Both the position numbers and the translations under genes were made by a program. 10,085 nt of DNA from JAAYAY01 sp964429355 (GTDB lineage: Bacteria; Planctomycetota; Planctomycetia; Pirellulales; Thermoguttaceae), in NCBI GenBank assembly GCA_964429355.1, contig CAYSCH010000344.1:1-10085 (forward strand). The letters are read 5' to 3'. Below the pieces are notes generated by a model. It searched no databases, had not been told where the DNA came from, and saw only the letters and a list, made by a program, of their open reading frames with translations. Shown one piece after another: positions 1 to 7,492 of this stretch (its first letter is position 1; each line of letters opens with the position of its first letter).

Positions 1-103
1 GGCCAAAGACAAGAAAGATGGTTCTCGCCGTAACTCGAAGAAGCCGAAGAAGTCGAAGAAGCCGGACAGACCCAAGACCGCCCACAAAACCCAGAAGCTG
101 TAG
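1..103 (+). CDS. C-terminal tail of an unidentified protein, lysine-rich (5' end outside window)
   Basis: An open frame runs from base 2 to a TAG stop at 101-103 and gives 33 residues. The stretch is very basic: about 13 of the 33 residues are Lys, in clusters such as KKPKKSKKP, with several Arg, Ser and Pro and almost no hydrophobic residues. This is the usual look of a disordered basic extension at the end of a nucleic-acid-binding protein, such as an RNA helicase, a ribosome-associated factor or a DNA-binding protein. The family cannot be named because the folded part lies outside the window. Codon choice (AAG, CCG, GCC, ACC) matches the other genes here, and no other frame is long or better, so the coding call is reasonable. 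The next gene on the same strand starts about 100 bases downstream. Confidence 0.55.
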   Translation, partial: AKDKKDGSRRNSKKPKKSKKPDRPKTAHKTQKL

Positions 104-190
104 ACTTCTCGCACGAGGTGGCTGGGGCGAGTGAAGACGATCGCGGGCCCATGAAATCGGCGGAATTGTGGCATCACACACCTCTTGCTT

Positions 191-194
191 GGAG
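191..194 (+). promoter_or_regulatory. Shine-Dalgarno site of the hydrolase gene
   Basis: GGAG lies nine bases before ATG at 204. It favours that start over the in-frame GTG at 168, which has no such site and would put 12 polar residues in front of a normal signal peptide. Most other genes in this window have weak ribosome-binding sites, so this one stands out. Confidence 0.5.
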
Positions 195-203
195 TACGCT
201 GAA

Positions 204-1794
204 ATGACCAGGCCTTGGCTCCGAATCCGTTTGACGATGCTCCTTCTTGTCTCTGCAGCTGCTTCCATCGCAGCCGAGGGACCGCCTATTGAGAAGGTCG
301 AGGTCGGCGCCAATCGGGAATTGCGGGTGAACGGTCAGCCTATGTTCCCCATCATGGCCTGGCTCCAGGGCGNNNNNNNNNNAATGTGGCATGAATACGG
401 TCGCGGGCTACTGGCCCGGCTCCAACGACACCAAGGACGTGGGTGAGTTCCTTGAACTGGTCGAGAAGGCGGGCCTCTATGGGGTGATGCCCTTTGACGG
501 ACGGCTCCGGGGGCGTTCCAACCTGCTCGGTTACATCCACGACGACGAACCTGACCTGCCCCACCAGACCAGCGATGCGGAAGTTGTGCCTGGCGAATCC
601 CTGAAAGTCAACGCCAGCACTCCGCTTTGGAAGCTCCTCGACGGGGTAACTCACAGTTGGTCCGTCCTGGATCCGCTTGAAGGTGCATCGCTGACGATTC
701 GGCTGAAGGAGCCGGTGACGGTCGAAAAACTCGCCGTCTGGCTGACCGTCTCGCCCGGCCTGGCCCTCGCAAAGGAGGTGTCGTTCTCCACCGACGGAAA
801 GAAGATACTGCAAGTGACCCTGGAAGCCAGGAAGGGCCGCCAGGAATTCCCGCTGGCCGGCCCGGTCATCCTGAAGAACCTGAAATTGTCGGTCCTTTCG
901 GTTCACCCCGGCCAGAACGTCTGGGGTTCCATCGGCGAAATCGAAGGTTTCAACGCGGCCGGCGAAAACCTCCTCGCTTCGCCCCCTCGCTACGAGCCGC
1001 GAAGCCAGCCGGAGGCAACCGTCGAACGCTACCGATCGATGAAGACGGGTGATCCCTCGCGCCCCGTGTTTCTCACCTTGACGGGCCATTTTCACCCTCA
1101 TTTCCAGCATTGGACCGAAACCCAGCGGAACCGGCTCTACCCCCGGTACATCGAGGCATCCGACGTAGTCGGCTACGATATCTACCCGATTTACGGCTGG
1201 AACAAACCCGAGTGGATCTACCTCGTCCACGACGCCACGAAACACCTCACGTCGTTGGCCGGCCCACGGCCGGTCTATGCCTGGATCGAGACGAGCAGGG
1301 GCGGGCAATGGACCGGCGATCTGGACCGGCAGAAGGAAGTCAAGCCCGAACACATCCGCGCGGAAGTCTGGATGGCAATCTGCGGTGGGGCAACCTCCAT
1401 CGGCTACTTCACGCACATCTGGAAGCCCAGCTTCGACTCCTTCGGCGTCCCCGAAGAGAACCGCAAAGCCCTCCGCCAGATCAACGACCAGATCACCCGC
1501 CTGGCCCCCGCCATCCTCAGCGATTCGGCTAAGCAGGCCGTAACCATCCGGGCCCCAGGCGATACCAGGCTTGCCGTGCTTGCCAAACAGCACGAGGGTG
1601 AATTGTGGCTGTTCGCCGTCAACTACGACGAACGCCTCCAACCGGCCGCCGCCGTCCTGTCCGTCGAAGGCCTCATGGCCGGTGCCCCAATCACCGTCCT
1701 CGACGAAAACCGCACAATTCAAGCCGACGCCGCCTCCTTCTCCGACATCTTCGAACCCCTTGCCGTGCACGTTTACCGTGTCGGAGCAAGGTAA
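204..1794 (+). CDS. Secreted glycoside-hydrolase-like TIM-barrel protein with nested beta-sandwich domain (interrupted by assembly gap)
   Basis: The N-terminus, from ATG 204, is a signal peptide: MTRPWLRIR, a hydrophobic LTMLLLVSAAASIA, then AAEG. It is followed by a beta-rich entry segment (LRVNGQPMFPIMAWLQ) typical of exported glycosidases. Ten Ns then interrupt the gene. After them the same protein resumes in another frame (CGMNTVAGYWPGS), so the true gap length should be a multiple of three. Barrel segments follow, including GYIHDDEPD (Glu at 547-549) and YAWIETSRGG (Glu at 1288-1290), both plausible acid/nucleophile candidates. Roughly 571-990 encodes an inserted beta-sandwich (TPLWKLLDGVTHSW, then VEKLAVWLTVS) that resembles discoidin/CBM32-like domains. 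A C-terminal beta domain (about 1530-1780) ends at TAA. I infer export and carbohydrate hydrolysis. I cannot assign a GH family or substrate, and the catalytic residues are guesses from position and motif. Confidence 0.75.
373..382. other. Assembly gap (10 Ns) inside the hydrolase gene
   Basis: Ten Ns separate two reads of one gene. The upstream half uses the frame of base 204 and the downstream half the frame of base 391, so ten bases cannot be the real length. An intact gene needs a gap divisible by three. From the usual spacing between the PIMAWLQ-type strand and the GMNTV-type strand in such barrels, I would guess roughly 20-35 missing bases. The gap is an assembly placeholder and not evidence of a pseudogene. 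Confidence 0.9.
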
Positions 1795-1830
1795 CCTGGA
1801 TGGTTCGGGACCAAAGATCGATTCGACGGG

Positions 1831-1855
1831 AGCGAACCAGACGTACTGGCTCGCT
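1831..1855. terminator. Hairpin between convergent genes, candidate bidirectional terminator
   Basis: AGCGAACCAG (1831-1840), a five-base loop (ACGTA) and CTGGCTCGCT (1846-1855) form a 10-pair stem. Read as minus-strand RNA, all ten positions pair, one of them as G-U. Read as plus-strand RNA, one pair is an A-C mismatch. It begins 36 bases after the stop of the plus-strand hydrolase gene and lies 110 bases after the stop of the minus-strand permease gene. Neither side has a clear T run, so it is not a canonical intrinsic terminator. A terminator role rests on position and stem strength. Confidence 0.45.
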
Positions 1856-1965
1856 ATCCGGCGACGTTCACTGCGACCAGGGCCGTAAAGCCCATCTCGG
1901 CGCTCGGTGCATCCTCGGCGAGTATGCTGGGGCACGGGTCTCGTTTATACTGGTCCCGCCCTCTC

Positions 1966-3597
1966 TCAGATCGCCACACGCCACCTTCGGTTGAACAACG
2001 CAATCATCGAACTGATCATCACGAAGTCGGCGGCAAGGTAGAATAGCAGGAACATGAATGCCGTCAGGTCCGACCAGTTCGCGCCAACCGTCTCGGCCTT
2101 CGGCACACTCCCCAGCGGAAGACTGAATGTGGCGGCAAAGGGGCTCACAAACAGCACCTCCCGGAGCGCCAGCGTCAAGTCGTGGTTCGGGTAGAACAGA
2201 TCGGCAAAGGCCTTCACGGCAATCGGCGCAGCAAACAGCAGGATGACGACCATGTAGGCGGCCATCAGGCTCACCGAGGTGCGACGGCACACGAGCGAGC
2301 AGAACATCCCCATGGTCGTCGTCGTCAGGCAGGTGACGAGAATGATCACGAGATAGAGAAGCATAGTGATCGTATCTGCCCAGAACGTCCAGGGCGGCAG
2401 GAGCCAGGCCAGCAGCAACGGCCAGACCAGAAAGCTCGTCAGCACCACCGATACCCGCAGGCTCGAATACACCTTGCCCGCAAGGATTTGCCAGGGCGAC
2501 AGCGTCGTGGTCAGGAGAAGCTCCAGGGTCTCCCGCTCCCGTTCGTTCGTGATGCTTCCTGCCGAGAAAACCGGGCCCACAAGCATGTTGAACAGGAGCA
2601 CGTAGCTCGTATACCAGGGCGCCAGCGACGGCATGATGTACAGGCAGACGGCCATCACGAGTAAGGCCAGCAACATGCTGAGCTGGATCACCAACCGCAA
2701 CATCAGCGTGCCGTGGCCAAACAACTCGCTCCGCATCTCCTTGTCGTAGATCGGGTTGATCGTGTCCGACATAAAGTCGTTTCGCTTCGGCGGCGCGAAC
2801 AGATTGTCGGGAAACTGGTCGCTGCGGATCACCATGCCGATCGCTTCCCGCTGCTCCTCGTCCAGATCGACCACTTCCTGGGCCTCGGCCCCAACGTCCG
2901 GCGGATGCATCAGCCGGCGGCAGACCATGACCGTGAGAAGACTGCACAACACGGCACAACCGGCGGGAACGATCCCGGCTAGAACCGTTAAACGGAAGGC
3001 GGCAAATTCCTGGGAAATGCTGTAGAAGAGAATGCCGACCAGGGCCAGCGGCAGAATGACCAGGTAGGAAACGAGTTGCGCCGCAACGGTCCGCGGGAAG
3101 TAACTGCTGGCTGACACGCTGATCATGCCGAACGTGATGACCGACGCTGCCATGGCCACATAGGTGCCGAGCACTTCCGAATAGTGGACCCCTCCCAGCG
3201 GGAGACAAAGCATCACGATCGGCAGCGAACAGAAAACCAACACCGCCAGGTGGGCCATCGCCGCAAACAGCTTGCCCGTCACGATCGCGCCCGGCCGCAT
3301 CGGACTGGCCAACAGCATTTCATAGGTCTTACGCTCCTTTTCGCCCGTGATCGTTCCTGCCGCAAAGCTCGGCGTCATCAACGACAGGAGCACGTACTGC
3401 CCCAGAAAGAACATGTTGATCAGCCGCTTGGCCTCCTCGGGGGTCTCCGTCAGGTTGAGCCGGTCCGCCTGGGGCCACGCGGCATACACAACCAGCCCGA
3501 GCAACGCCACGTAGGCAAACAGCAGGATGAACCCGCGGAGCATCCGCAGGTTCACCAGCAGTTCGCGTTGAAGTACGGGATTCTCAAACAGAAGCAT
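1966..3597 (-). CDS. ABC-2 type transporter permease with two homologous halves (12 predicted membrane helices)
   Basis: This 543-residue integral membrane protein should form the channel part of an ABC exporter, working with the ATPase encoded just upstream. Two repeated units are visible. Each starts with an amphipathic NP-x-x-x-(R/K)-E segment (residues 6-18 and 281-293). Each carries the family hallmark after its second helix: AGTITGEKERKTYEMLLASP near 80-99 and AGSITNERERETLELLLTTT near 346-365, followed by TGKL or AGKV. Six hydrophobic helices per half can be counted, joined by an acidic soluble linker (about 229-280). Most ABC-2 permeases have six helices and dimerise, so this is a fused dimer in one chain. 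The start is ATG at 3597, with no clear ribosome-binding site. The gene lies 108 bases after the ATPase gene. The substrate is unknown. Confidence 0.88.
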   Translation of the reverse strand: MLLFENPVLQRELLVNLRMLRGFILLFAYVALLGLVVYAAWPQADRLNLTETPEEAKRLINMFFLGQYVLLSLMTPSFAAGTITGEKERKTYEMLLASPMRPGAIVTGKLFAAMAHLAVLVFCSLPIVMLCLPLGGVHYSEVLGTYVAMAASVITFGMISVSASSYFPRTVAAQLVSYLVILPLALVGILFYSISQEFAAFRLTVLAGIVPAGCAVLCSLLTVMVCRRLMHPPDVGAEAQEVVDLDEEQREAIGMVIRSDQFPDNLFAPPKRNDFMSDTINPIYDKEMRSELFGHGTLMLRLVIQLSMLLALLVMAVCLYIMPSLAPWYTSYVLLFNMLVGPVFSAGSITNERERETLELLLTTTLSPWQILAGKVYSSLRVSVVLTSFLVWPLLLAWLLPPWTFWADTITMLLYLVIILVTCLTTTTMGMFCSLVCRRTSVSLMAAYMVVILLFAAPIAVKAFADLFYPNHDLTLALREVLFVSPFAATFSLPLGSVPKAETVGANWSDLTAFMFLLFYLAADFVMISSMIALFNRRWRVAI

Positions 3598-3660
3598 GGC
3601 TGTGAGTTATGAACAGTGAACTGCGGGCAATCCGATATTCGTGGAGCTTGCCCCGTACTC

Positions 3661-3685
3661 CATCATTCCATCAATTCCATCATTC
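3661..3685. repeat. Short iterated CATCATTC-type repeat in the ATPase-permease spacer
   Basis: Three head-to-tail units of 8-9 bases are present: CATCATTC, CATCAATTC and CATCATTC. On the minus strand they read as iterated GAATGATG/GAATTGATG. The array lies within the 108-base spacer between the ATPase stop and the permease start. It is richer in A and T than its surroundings and shows no coding sense. It could be a simple-sequence array or part of a dispersed intergenic element; one copy cannot decide. Confidence 0.6.
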
Positions 3686-3705
3686 CGTCTGCCGTCCTGC
3701 AGTCG

Positions 3706-4632
3706 TCACGCGACCACGCCTTTCGTAACGAGCATGAACACGTCTTCCAGCGTCGGTTCCTTGTCCGCGAACGAATACATGCGAACGCCTTCGGCGACCA
3801 GACGCTGCATCAACGCGGAGATCTGGTCGTCGTCGGCTTCCAGTTCCGCCGTGACCTTGCTGTTCTCCACCTGCACTTCGCGCGTCTCGGCCAGGCTGCG
3901 AATGATCGACACCCCCACTTCCTGCTTGTCGATGAATTTGATCACGATCGTGCGGTTGCCGCGAATCCGGCGATAGACCTCGTCGATCGGGCCGTACATC
4001 AGCAGTCGTCCCCGTTCGATGATGCCGATCGATGTGCAACAGTCGGCCAGTTCCGTCAGAATGTGGCTGGATATCAGGATCGTCTTCCCCATACGCCGCA
4101 GTTCTTTGAGCAGCGCCTTCACCTCGACCCGGGCTCGTGGATCCAGCCCGCTGGCCGGCTCGTCCAGAATCAGGACCGGCGGATCGTGAACCAGCGTCTT
4201 CGCCAGGCAAAGCCGCTGCTTCATACCCCTGGATAGGCTGTTGACGAAGGCATTTCGCTTGCCCGTCAGATCCAGTAGTTCCAGTACGTCGCCGATCACC
4301 TGCTTCCGGGCCGCTCGTGGAATCTGGTAGGCGACGGCGAAGAAGTCCAGAAATTCCCAAACCTTCATGCCGTCGTACACACCGAAGCTGTCCGGCATGT
4401 AGCCGATGCTCCGCCGTACGTCCAGCGGCTGTCGATTGACGCTGAAACCGTTGACGATCCCTTCACCGCTCGTCGCCTTCAGCAGCGTCGCCAGGAACCG
4501 GATCGACGTGCTCTTGCCCGCCCCGTTCGGACCGATGAACCCGAACATCTCACCCGGCTCGATCTTCAGGTTGAGATGATCGACCGCAACTAGTTCCCCG
4601 TAACGCTTTGTGAAATCGATGAGTTCGATCAT
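3706..4632 (-). CDS. ABC transporter ATP-binding protein (ABC-2 exporter class)
   Basis: This 308-residue cytoplasmic ATPase should power the permease encoded 108 bases downstream. Visible motifs in order are Walker A GPNGAGKST (34-42), the Q-loop region IGYMPDSFG (76-84), signature LSRGMKQR (133-140), Walker B LILDEP (154-159), D-loop SGLDP (161-165) and switch histidine ISSH (H190). Residues from about 225 form a C-terminal regulatory-type domain, common in CcmA-like exporter ATPases, and include the usual late segment PTLEDVFM (293-300). Two positions differ from the textbook consensus: the Q-loop has Asp where Gln is usual, and the signature has Arg for the first Gly of the LSGG motif. 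The Walker and switch residues are intact, so I expect ATP hydrolysis. ATG at 4632 puts the first strand directly in the expected place (MIELIDFTKRYG). Confidence 0.93.
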   Translation of the reverse strand: MIELIDFTKRYGELVAVDHLNLKIEPGEMFGFIGPNGAGKSTSIRFLATLLKATSGEGIVNGFSVNRQPLDVRRSIGYMPDSFGVYDGMKVWEFLDFFAVAYQIPRAARKQVIGDVLELLDLTGKRNAFVNSLSRGMKQRLCLAKTLVHDPPVLILDEPASGLDPRARVEVKALLKELRRMGKTILISSHILTELADCCTSIGIIERGRLLMYGPIDEVYRRIRGNRTIVIKFIDKQEVGVSIIRSLAETREVQVENSKVTAELEADDDQISALMQRLVAEGVRMYSFADKEPTLEDVFMLVTKGVVA

Positions 4633-4688
4633 AACGTGATCTTCAGTACTCTTGGGCTACCGCTTCGGAGAGACGCAGGCAAAACGAG

Positions 4689-4815
4689 TGAGTTTCCCAC
4701 AGCCATGGATCTGCAAAAGCGGTGGTCTTGTTTTGGGCTCCAGGAAACCCGCACAAATCGTATGAGTTTCCCCTGGGCATGGATCTGCATAACCGGTGGT
4801 CTTGTTTTGGTTCCA
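4689..4815. repeat. Two-copy 74-bp tandem repeat between lipoprotein and ATPase genes
   Basis: The blocks TGAGTTTCCC (4689-4698 and 4763-4772), ATGGATCTGC (4705-4714 and 4779-4788) and GGTGGTCTTGTTTTGG (4721-4736 and 4795-4810) recur with a constant 74-base offset. They are joined by less conserved bases. A possible small stem, GGAAAC (4743-4748) with GTTTCC (4766-4771), spans the junction between the copies. The period is not a multiple of three, so any open frame through both copies reads them in different frames; this argues against coding. The 203-base spacer holds no other gene. The repeat lies directly upstream of the ATPase gene and could be regulatory, or one member of a dispersed intergenic family. 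Confidence 0.8.
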
Positions 4816-4835
4816 AAAGGGCTTGCGGATCGGCG

Positions 4836-7463
4836 TCAACGAAGCGGCTGATTCGGATCCTCTGCCGGGGCTGATTCTTCGCTATTCGCATCCGTCGACT
4901 CGGTGGCCTTCCCTGGGGCATCACCTTCGCGAAGGACCGGCTTCAGTTTGATGAAATCGTAGCGGGTCTTTTGATCAGGCACGGGGGCCGCGCCGAACCC
5001 ATACTCGAGGTTCGCCACAATCAGGGCCAGACGCCGCTTCTGGGGCGCGGTCGGACGCACCTTCATCCCCGGCAGCGGCTCATCGGTCCAGGCAATCAAT
5101 CGCGCGTCCCCCGCTTGCATCTGGTCCGTCTGCTCAGCCAGTCGCACCAGCGGGCCCAGCGTAAGGGCGCCGGACATCTCGCCACGCCCTGTCTGCGGGA
5201 TACGGTCACGCCGGTCGGGCCACAGGCCGTCGCTGGCGCCTTTTTCCGGAGCGGCTTCCCACGGTCCGGCCACATCGGCGCTATCCCCCGGCTCGATGGT
5301 TCCCAGCCAGGTCGTTAAAATCCGGCCTTCGTCGGTCTTGCGGACGATGCCCGCATCGCGGAGTGGATAGCTTGTCTGATTGCGGACCCGATGCATTCCC
5401 TGACTGGGTTCGAGCCACTGGATCTCTCCTCCCAGATCGATCATCTGTTCGCTGTGGGTCATTTGGGCCGAACTGGATCGCACTCGCAGGTCCATCAGAT
5501 GAACCTCCGCGCCGTACCCATATCGGACCCGCTGCGGCGCCTCTCCGAGCTTCAATCCGGTCGCTTTGGGATCGCTCGTCGCAGGAAACGGCATGATCTG
5601 GGCGCCCTGGTCGTCGAACTCGAAGTCGTAGCCCGTTCCGAGCGACGTGTAGAAAGCCGAATACCGCGTCACATGGCCGCGAGGGTAGTCTGCCTGGACC
5701 TCCCCGCTGGCCACCTCGTTCTCCGAGCGCACAAAGCCGATATCCAGTTGGGCCTGCCGAATCACCACGATCGCGCAGACAACGGCGATCACGGGCGCTG
5801 CAATCCACGCCCACTCCACTCGGCCCAGCATGCGGAAGACGAGCCAGTTCAGCGGTACCAGAACCAGAAGGTAACCGGCCACGATCCACACCACGAAGCT
5901 GCGATCGGGGACTTCGATTCCGGCGGCATCCGCAAGGGCACTTCGGGCACCGTCCGCTACAGCGTTGAAATCGTTCCAGGCCGCGTAGTTCATTACCGGC
6001 ACGAATTGCTGTTCCCCGTCCACAAAATCGGAGCCAAGAGGCAGCGACGCCCCGCCCATTTCCGGGACCTCAAAAACGACGGAATCCAGGGCAGCCTCGG
6101 TCGGACGACGGCCCGTATCGCGAGAGAAATAACGCAACTGCGATAGCCACTCCGTGTTGTACTTCGACATGCCGCCCCCGCGATCGGCCCAGACAACTGT
6201 GTAATCGGCCAGGTCGCCTCCCGCCAAATTGCCCCCAAATCGCCGGGCCGGACGCCGCATCAGGCAGCCGTTGAAGAAGCCGTCCCAGCCCGCCCAACTG
6301 ATCAGTTCCGTTCCGCTCAGCCTGAACGCCGACACCAGCACCCTGCCGCGCCCGATCCGCCGTTCCACAACCAGATCGCCGGTCGTGGGCACATACTGCG
6401 CATCGGCGTGCTTCTTCAGCTTCACCCCCGACCATGGCGAGATCGGCGTCAGCGGCTGGCCTGGAAGGCCCCGGATCGGCAGGGTCCAGTGCCGGTTGAT
6501 CTCGTCGAAATCGACCGCTGTCAATTCACGCGTCCCTTCGCTCGTCGCCGGCAGGTAGTCGCTCAAGAAACTCCGACCCAGCGTCTCCAGGGTCTCCGGT
6601 CCACTGACAATCAACTGGCCGCCCCAATGGATCCAGTCGAGCAGAGCCACCTGTTGATCCAGGCTCAGCCCGTCAGGATCCGCGTCGTCCCAGAGCACGT
6701 AGGCCGTGCTCGTCCAGAACAACGCGTGCGTCGGCAACGGAGTCCTTTGCCCAGGGGAGATCAGCGACACGCGGTAGTGGTTGTTCGACGCGTTCCCCAC
6801 GGCGTCGTCCGATCTCACATAGGTGTACGACTCCGGAGAGCGAGCCAATACCACGAAATGAAATTGATGGTAGGGCATCCGCGTAATCCGTGGCGACAGG
6901 CCATACGCCCCGCCCGACCGTCGCCGGGCATCTAGAGCTCCGGCCATAGATACGTCGCGGTATTCCGGCAGATAGAAGATCGCGTCGAACGTTTTCGCCT
7001 GCGCCTTTGGCAATGCGACCGATCGCTGCGTGCTCAGCGAAAAGGGCATGCCGGGAAACGCCGGCGGCTCATCCACCCGGCCTGCCGACAGTTCAAGATT
7101 GCCCACAATCTCGAAGTTGTTGGCTACCGCCGAGAACGTCAGCGGTGACCAGTGGCCGGGTTTCACGAAGCAGGTCGATTGAGGTCCCTGGCCCAACTTG
7201 GGAAAACCGCCCATTGGGCCGTGAGGTAACGTTGCGTAGCGAAGCTCACGGAGAGGCTGTTTCTTCTCCTGCTCCTCTCGCATTCGTGCCGCCTTCTCGG
7301 CCCGCTCCTCCAGTTCCTTTTCCAGTTCCTCGGGCGTCTTGGCGCGGCTCGTGGTGCTTCGGCAGCTACACCCCTTGCAACCGGGAATGCAGACCGCTGC
7401 CGCCAGTATCAGCAGAAGCAACGTTCTGCGGAGCCGTGAGTCCTTCCTGCCGTCTCGCTGCAT
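4836..7463 (-). CDS. Large lipoprotein with two central membrane helices, likely accessory subunit of the ABC exporter
   Basis: The protein has 875 residues if it starts at ATG 7463, where AGGGTGG lies six bases upstream. The open frame runs 71 codons further, but that stretch is Arg/Ser/Trp-rich, contains the intergenic hairpin, and precedes a good signal sequence (LRRTLLLLILAAAVCIPGC). The IPGC box suggests lipidation at Cys29, followed by a Cys cluster (CKGCSC). Residues 43-70 are a charged Glu/Lys/Arg helix, possibly a coiled coil. Around 247-310 is a segment like the glutamine-amidotransferase-fold domains of GldG/DUF4350-type proteins (LLDWIHWGGQLIVSGPETLE). Two membrane helices (about 523-543 and 551-569, with VPLNWLVFRMLGRVEWAW) separate it from a beta-rich C-terminal part and an acidic low-complexity tail. 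With the ATPase and permease genes downstream, an envelope accessory role is inferred. The exact function is unknown. Confidence 0.75.
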   Translation of the reverse strand: MQRDGRKDSRLRRTLLLLILAAAVCIPGCKGCSCRSTTSRAKTPEELEKELEERAEKAARMREEQEKKQPLRELRYATLPHGPMGGFPKLGQGPQSTCFVKPGHWSPLTFSAVANNFEIVGNLELSAGRVDEPPAFPGMPFSLSTQRSVALPKAQAKTFDAIFYLPEYRDVSMAGALDARRRSGGAYGLSPRITRMPYHQFHFVVLARSPESYTYVRSDDAVGNASNNHYRVSLISPGQRTPLPTHALFWTSTAYVLWDDADPDGLSLDQQVALLDWIHWGGQLIVSGPETLETLGRSFLSDYLPATSEGTRELTAVDFDEINRHWTLPIRGLPGQPLTPISPWSGVKLKKHADAQYVPTTGDLVVERRIGRGRVLVSAFRLSGTELISWAGWDGFFNGCLMRRPARRFGGNLAGGDLADYTVVWADRGGGMSKYNTEWLSQLRYFSRDTGRRPTEAALDSVVFEVPEMGGASLPLGSDFVDGEQQFVPVMNYAAWNDFNAVADGARSALADAAGIEVPDRSFVVWIVAGYLLVLVPLNWLVFRMLGRVEWAWIAAPVIAVVCAIVVIRQAQLDIGFVRSENEVASGEVQADYPRGHVTRYSAFYTSLGTGYDFEFDDQGAQIMPFPATSDPKATGLKLGEAPQRVRYGYGAEVHLMDLRVRSSSAQMTHSEQMIDLGGEIQWLEPSQGMHRVRNQTSYPLRDAGIVRKTDEGRILTTWLGTIEPGDSADVAGPWEAAPEKGASDGLWPDRRDRIPQTGRGEMSGALTLGPLVRLAEQTDQMQAGDARLIAWTDEPLPGMKVRPTAPQKRRLALIVANLEYGFGAAPVPDQKTRYDFIKLKPVLREGDAPGKATESTDANSEESAPAEDPNQPLR

Positions 7464-7469
7464 CGGGCA

Positions 7470-7476
7470 CCACCCT
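7470..7476 (-). promoter_or_regulatory. Shine-Dalgarno-like site of the lipoprotein gene
   Basis: On the minus strand AGGGTGG stands six bases before ATG 7463. It supports the internal start of the 875-residue lipoprotein over the longer open frame starting at 7676. Confidence 0.4.
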
Positions 7477-7492
7477 GAAAGCCACCACCTCT

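Noticed and set aside
352..1935. Long minus-strand open frame (527 codons) opposite the hydrolase gene
   Set aside because: It is antisense to a clear protein, runs through the Ns, is rich in Gly, Arg, Asp and Val in no recognisable fold, and reflects G+C-rich codon bias.
1946..1951. TATACT, a good -10 box on the plus strand
   Set aside because: No acceptable -35 box lies 16-18 bases upstream, and it would only transcribe antisense into the permease gene.
1868..3208. Minus-strand open frame of 446 codons
   Set aside because: It overlaps the permease gene in another frame. The permease frame has helices and family motifs, while this one is a Gly/Arg/His-rich shadow.
3616..4236. Plus-strand open frame of 206 codons
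   Set aside because: It lies opposite the ABC ATPase gene, whose motifs are unmistakable.
4689..4815. CRISPR-like array
   Set aside because: There are only two copies, with 74-base units that contain diverged repeat-like sequence rather than unique spacers, and no cas gene.
4643..4924. Small minus-strand frames through the 74-bp repeat (4643-4924 and 4657-4839)
   Set aside because: The repeat period is not a multiple of three, so the copies would be read in different frames. The frames also overlap the lipoprotein C-terminus and have no ribosome-binding site.
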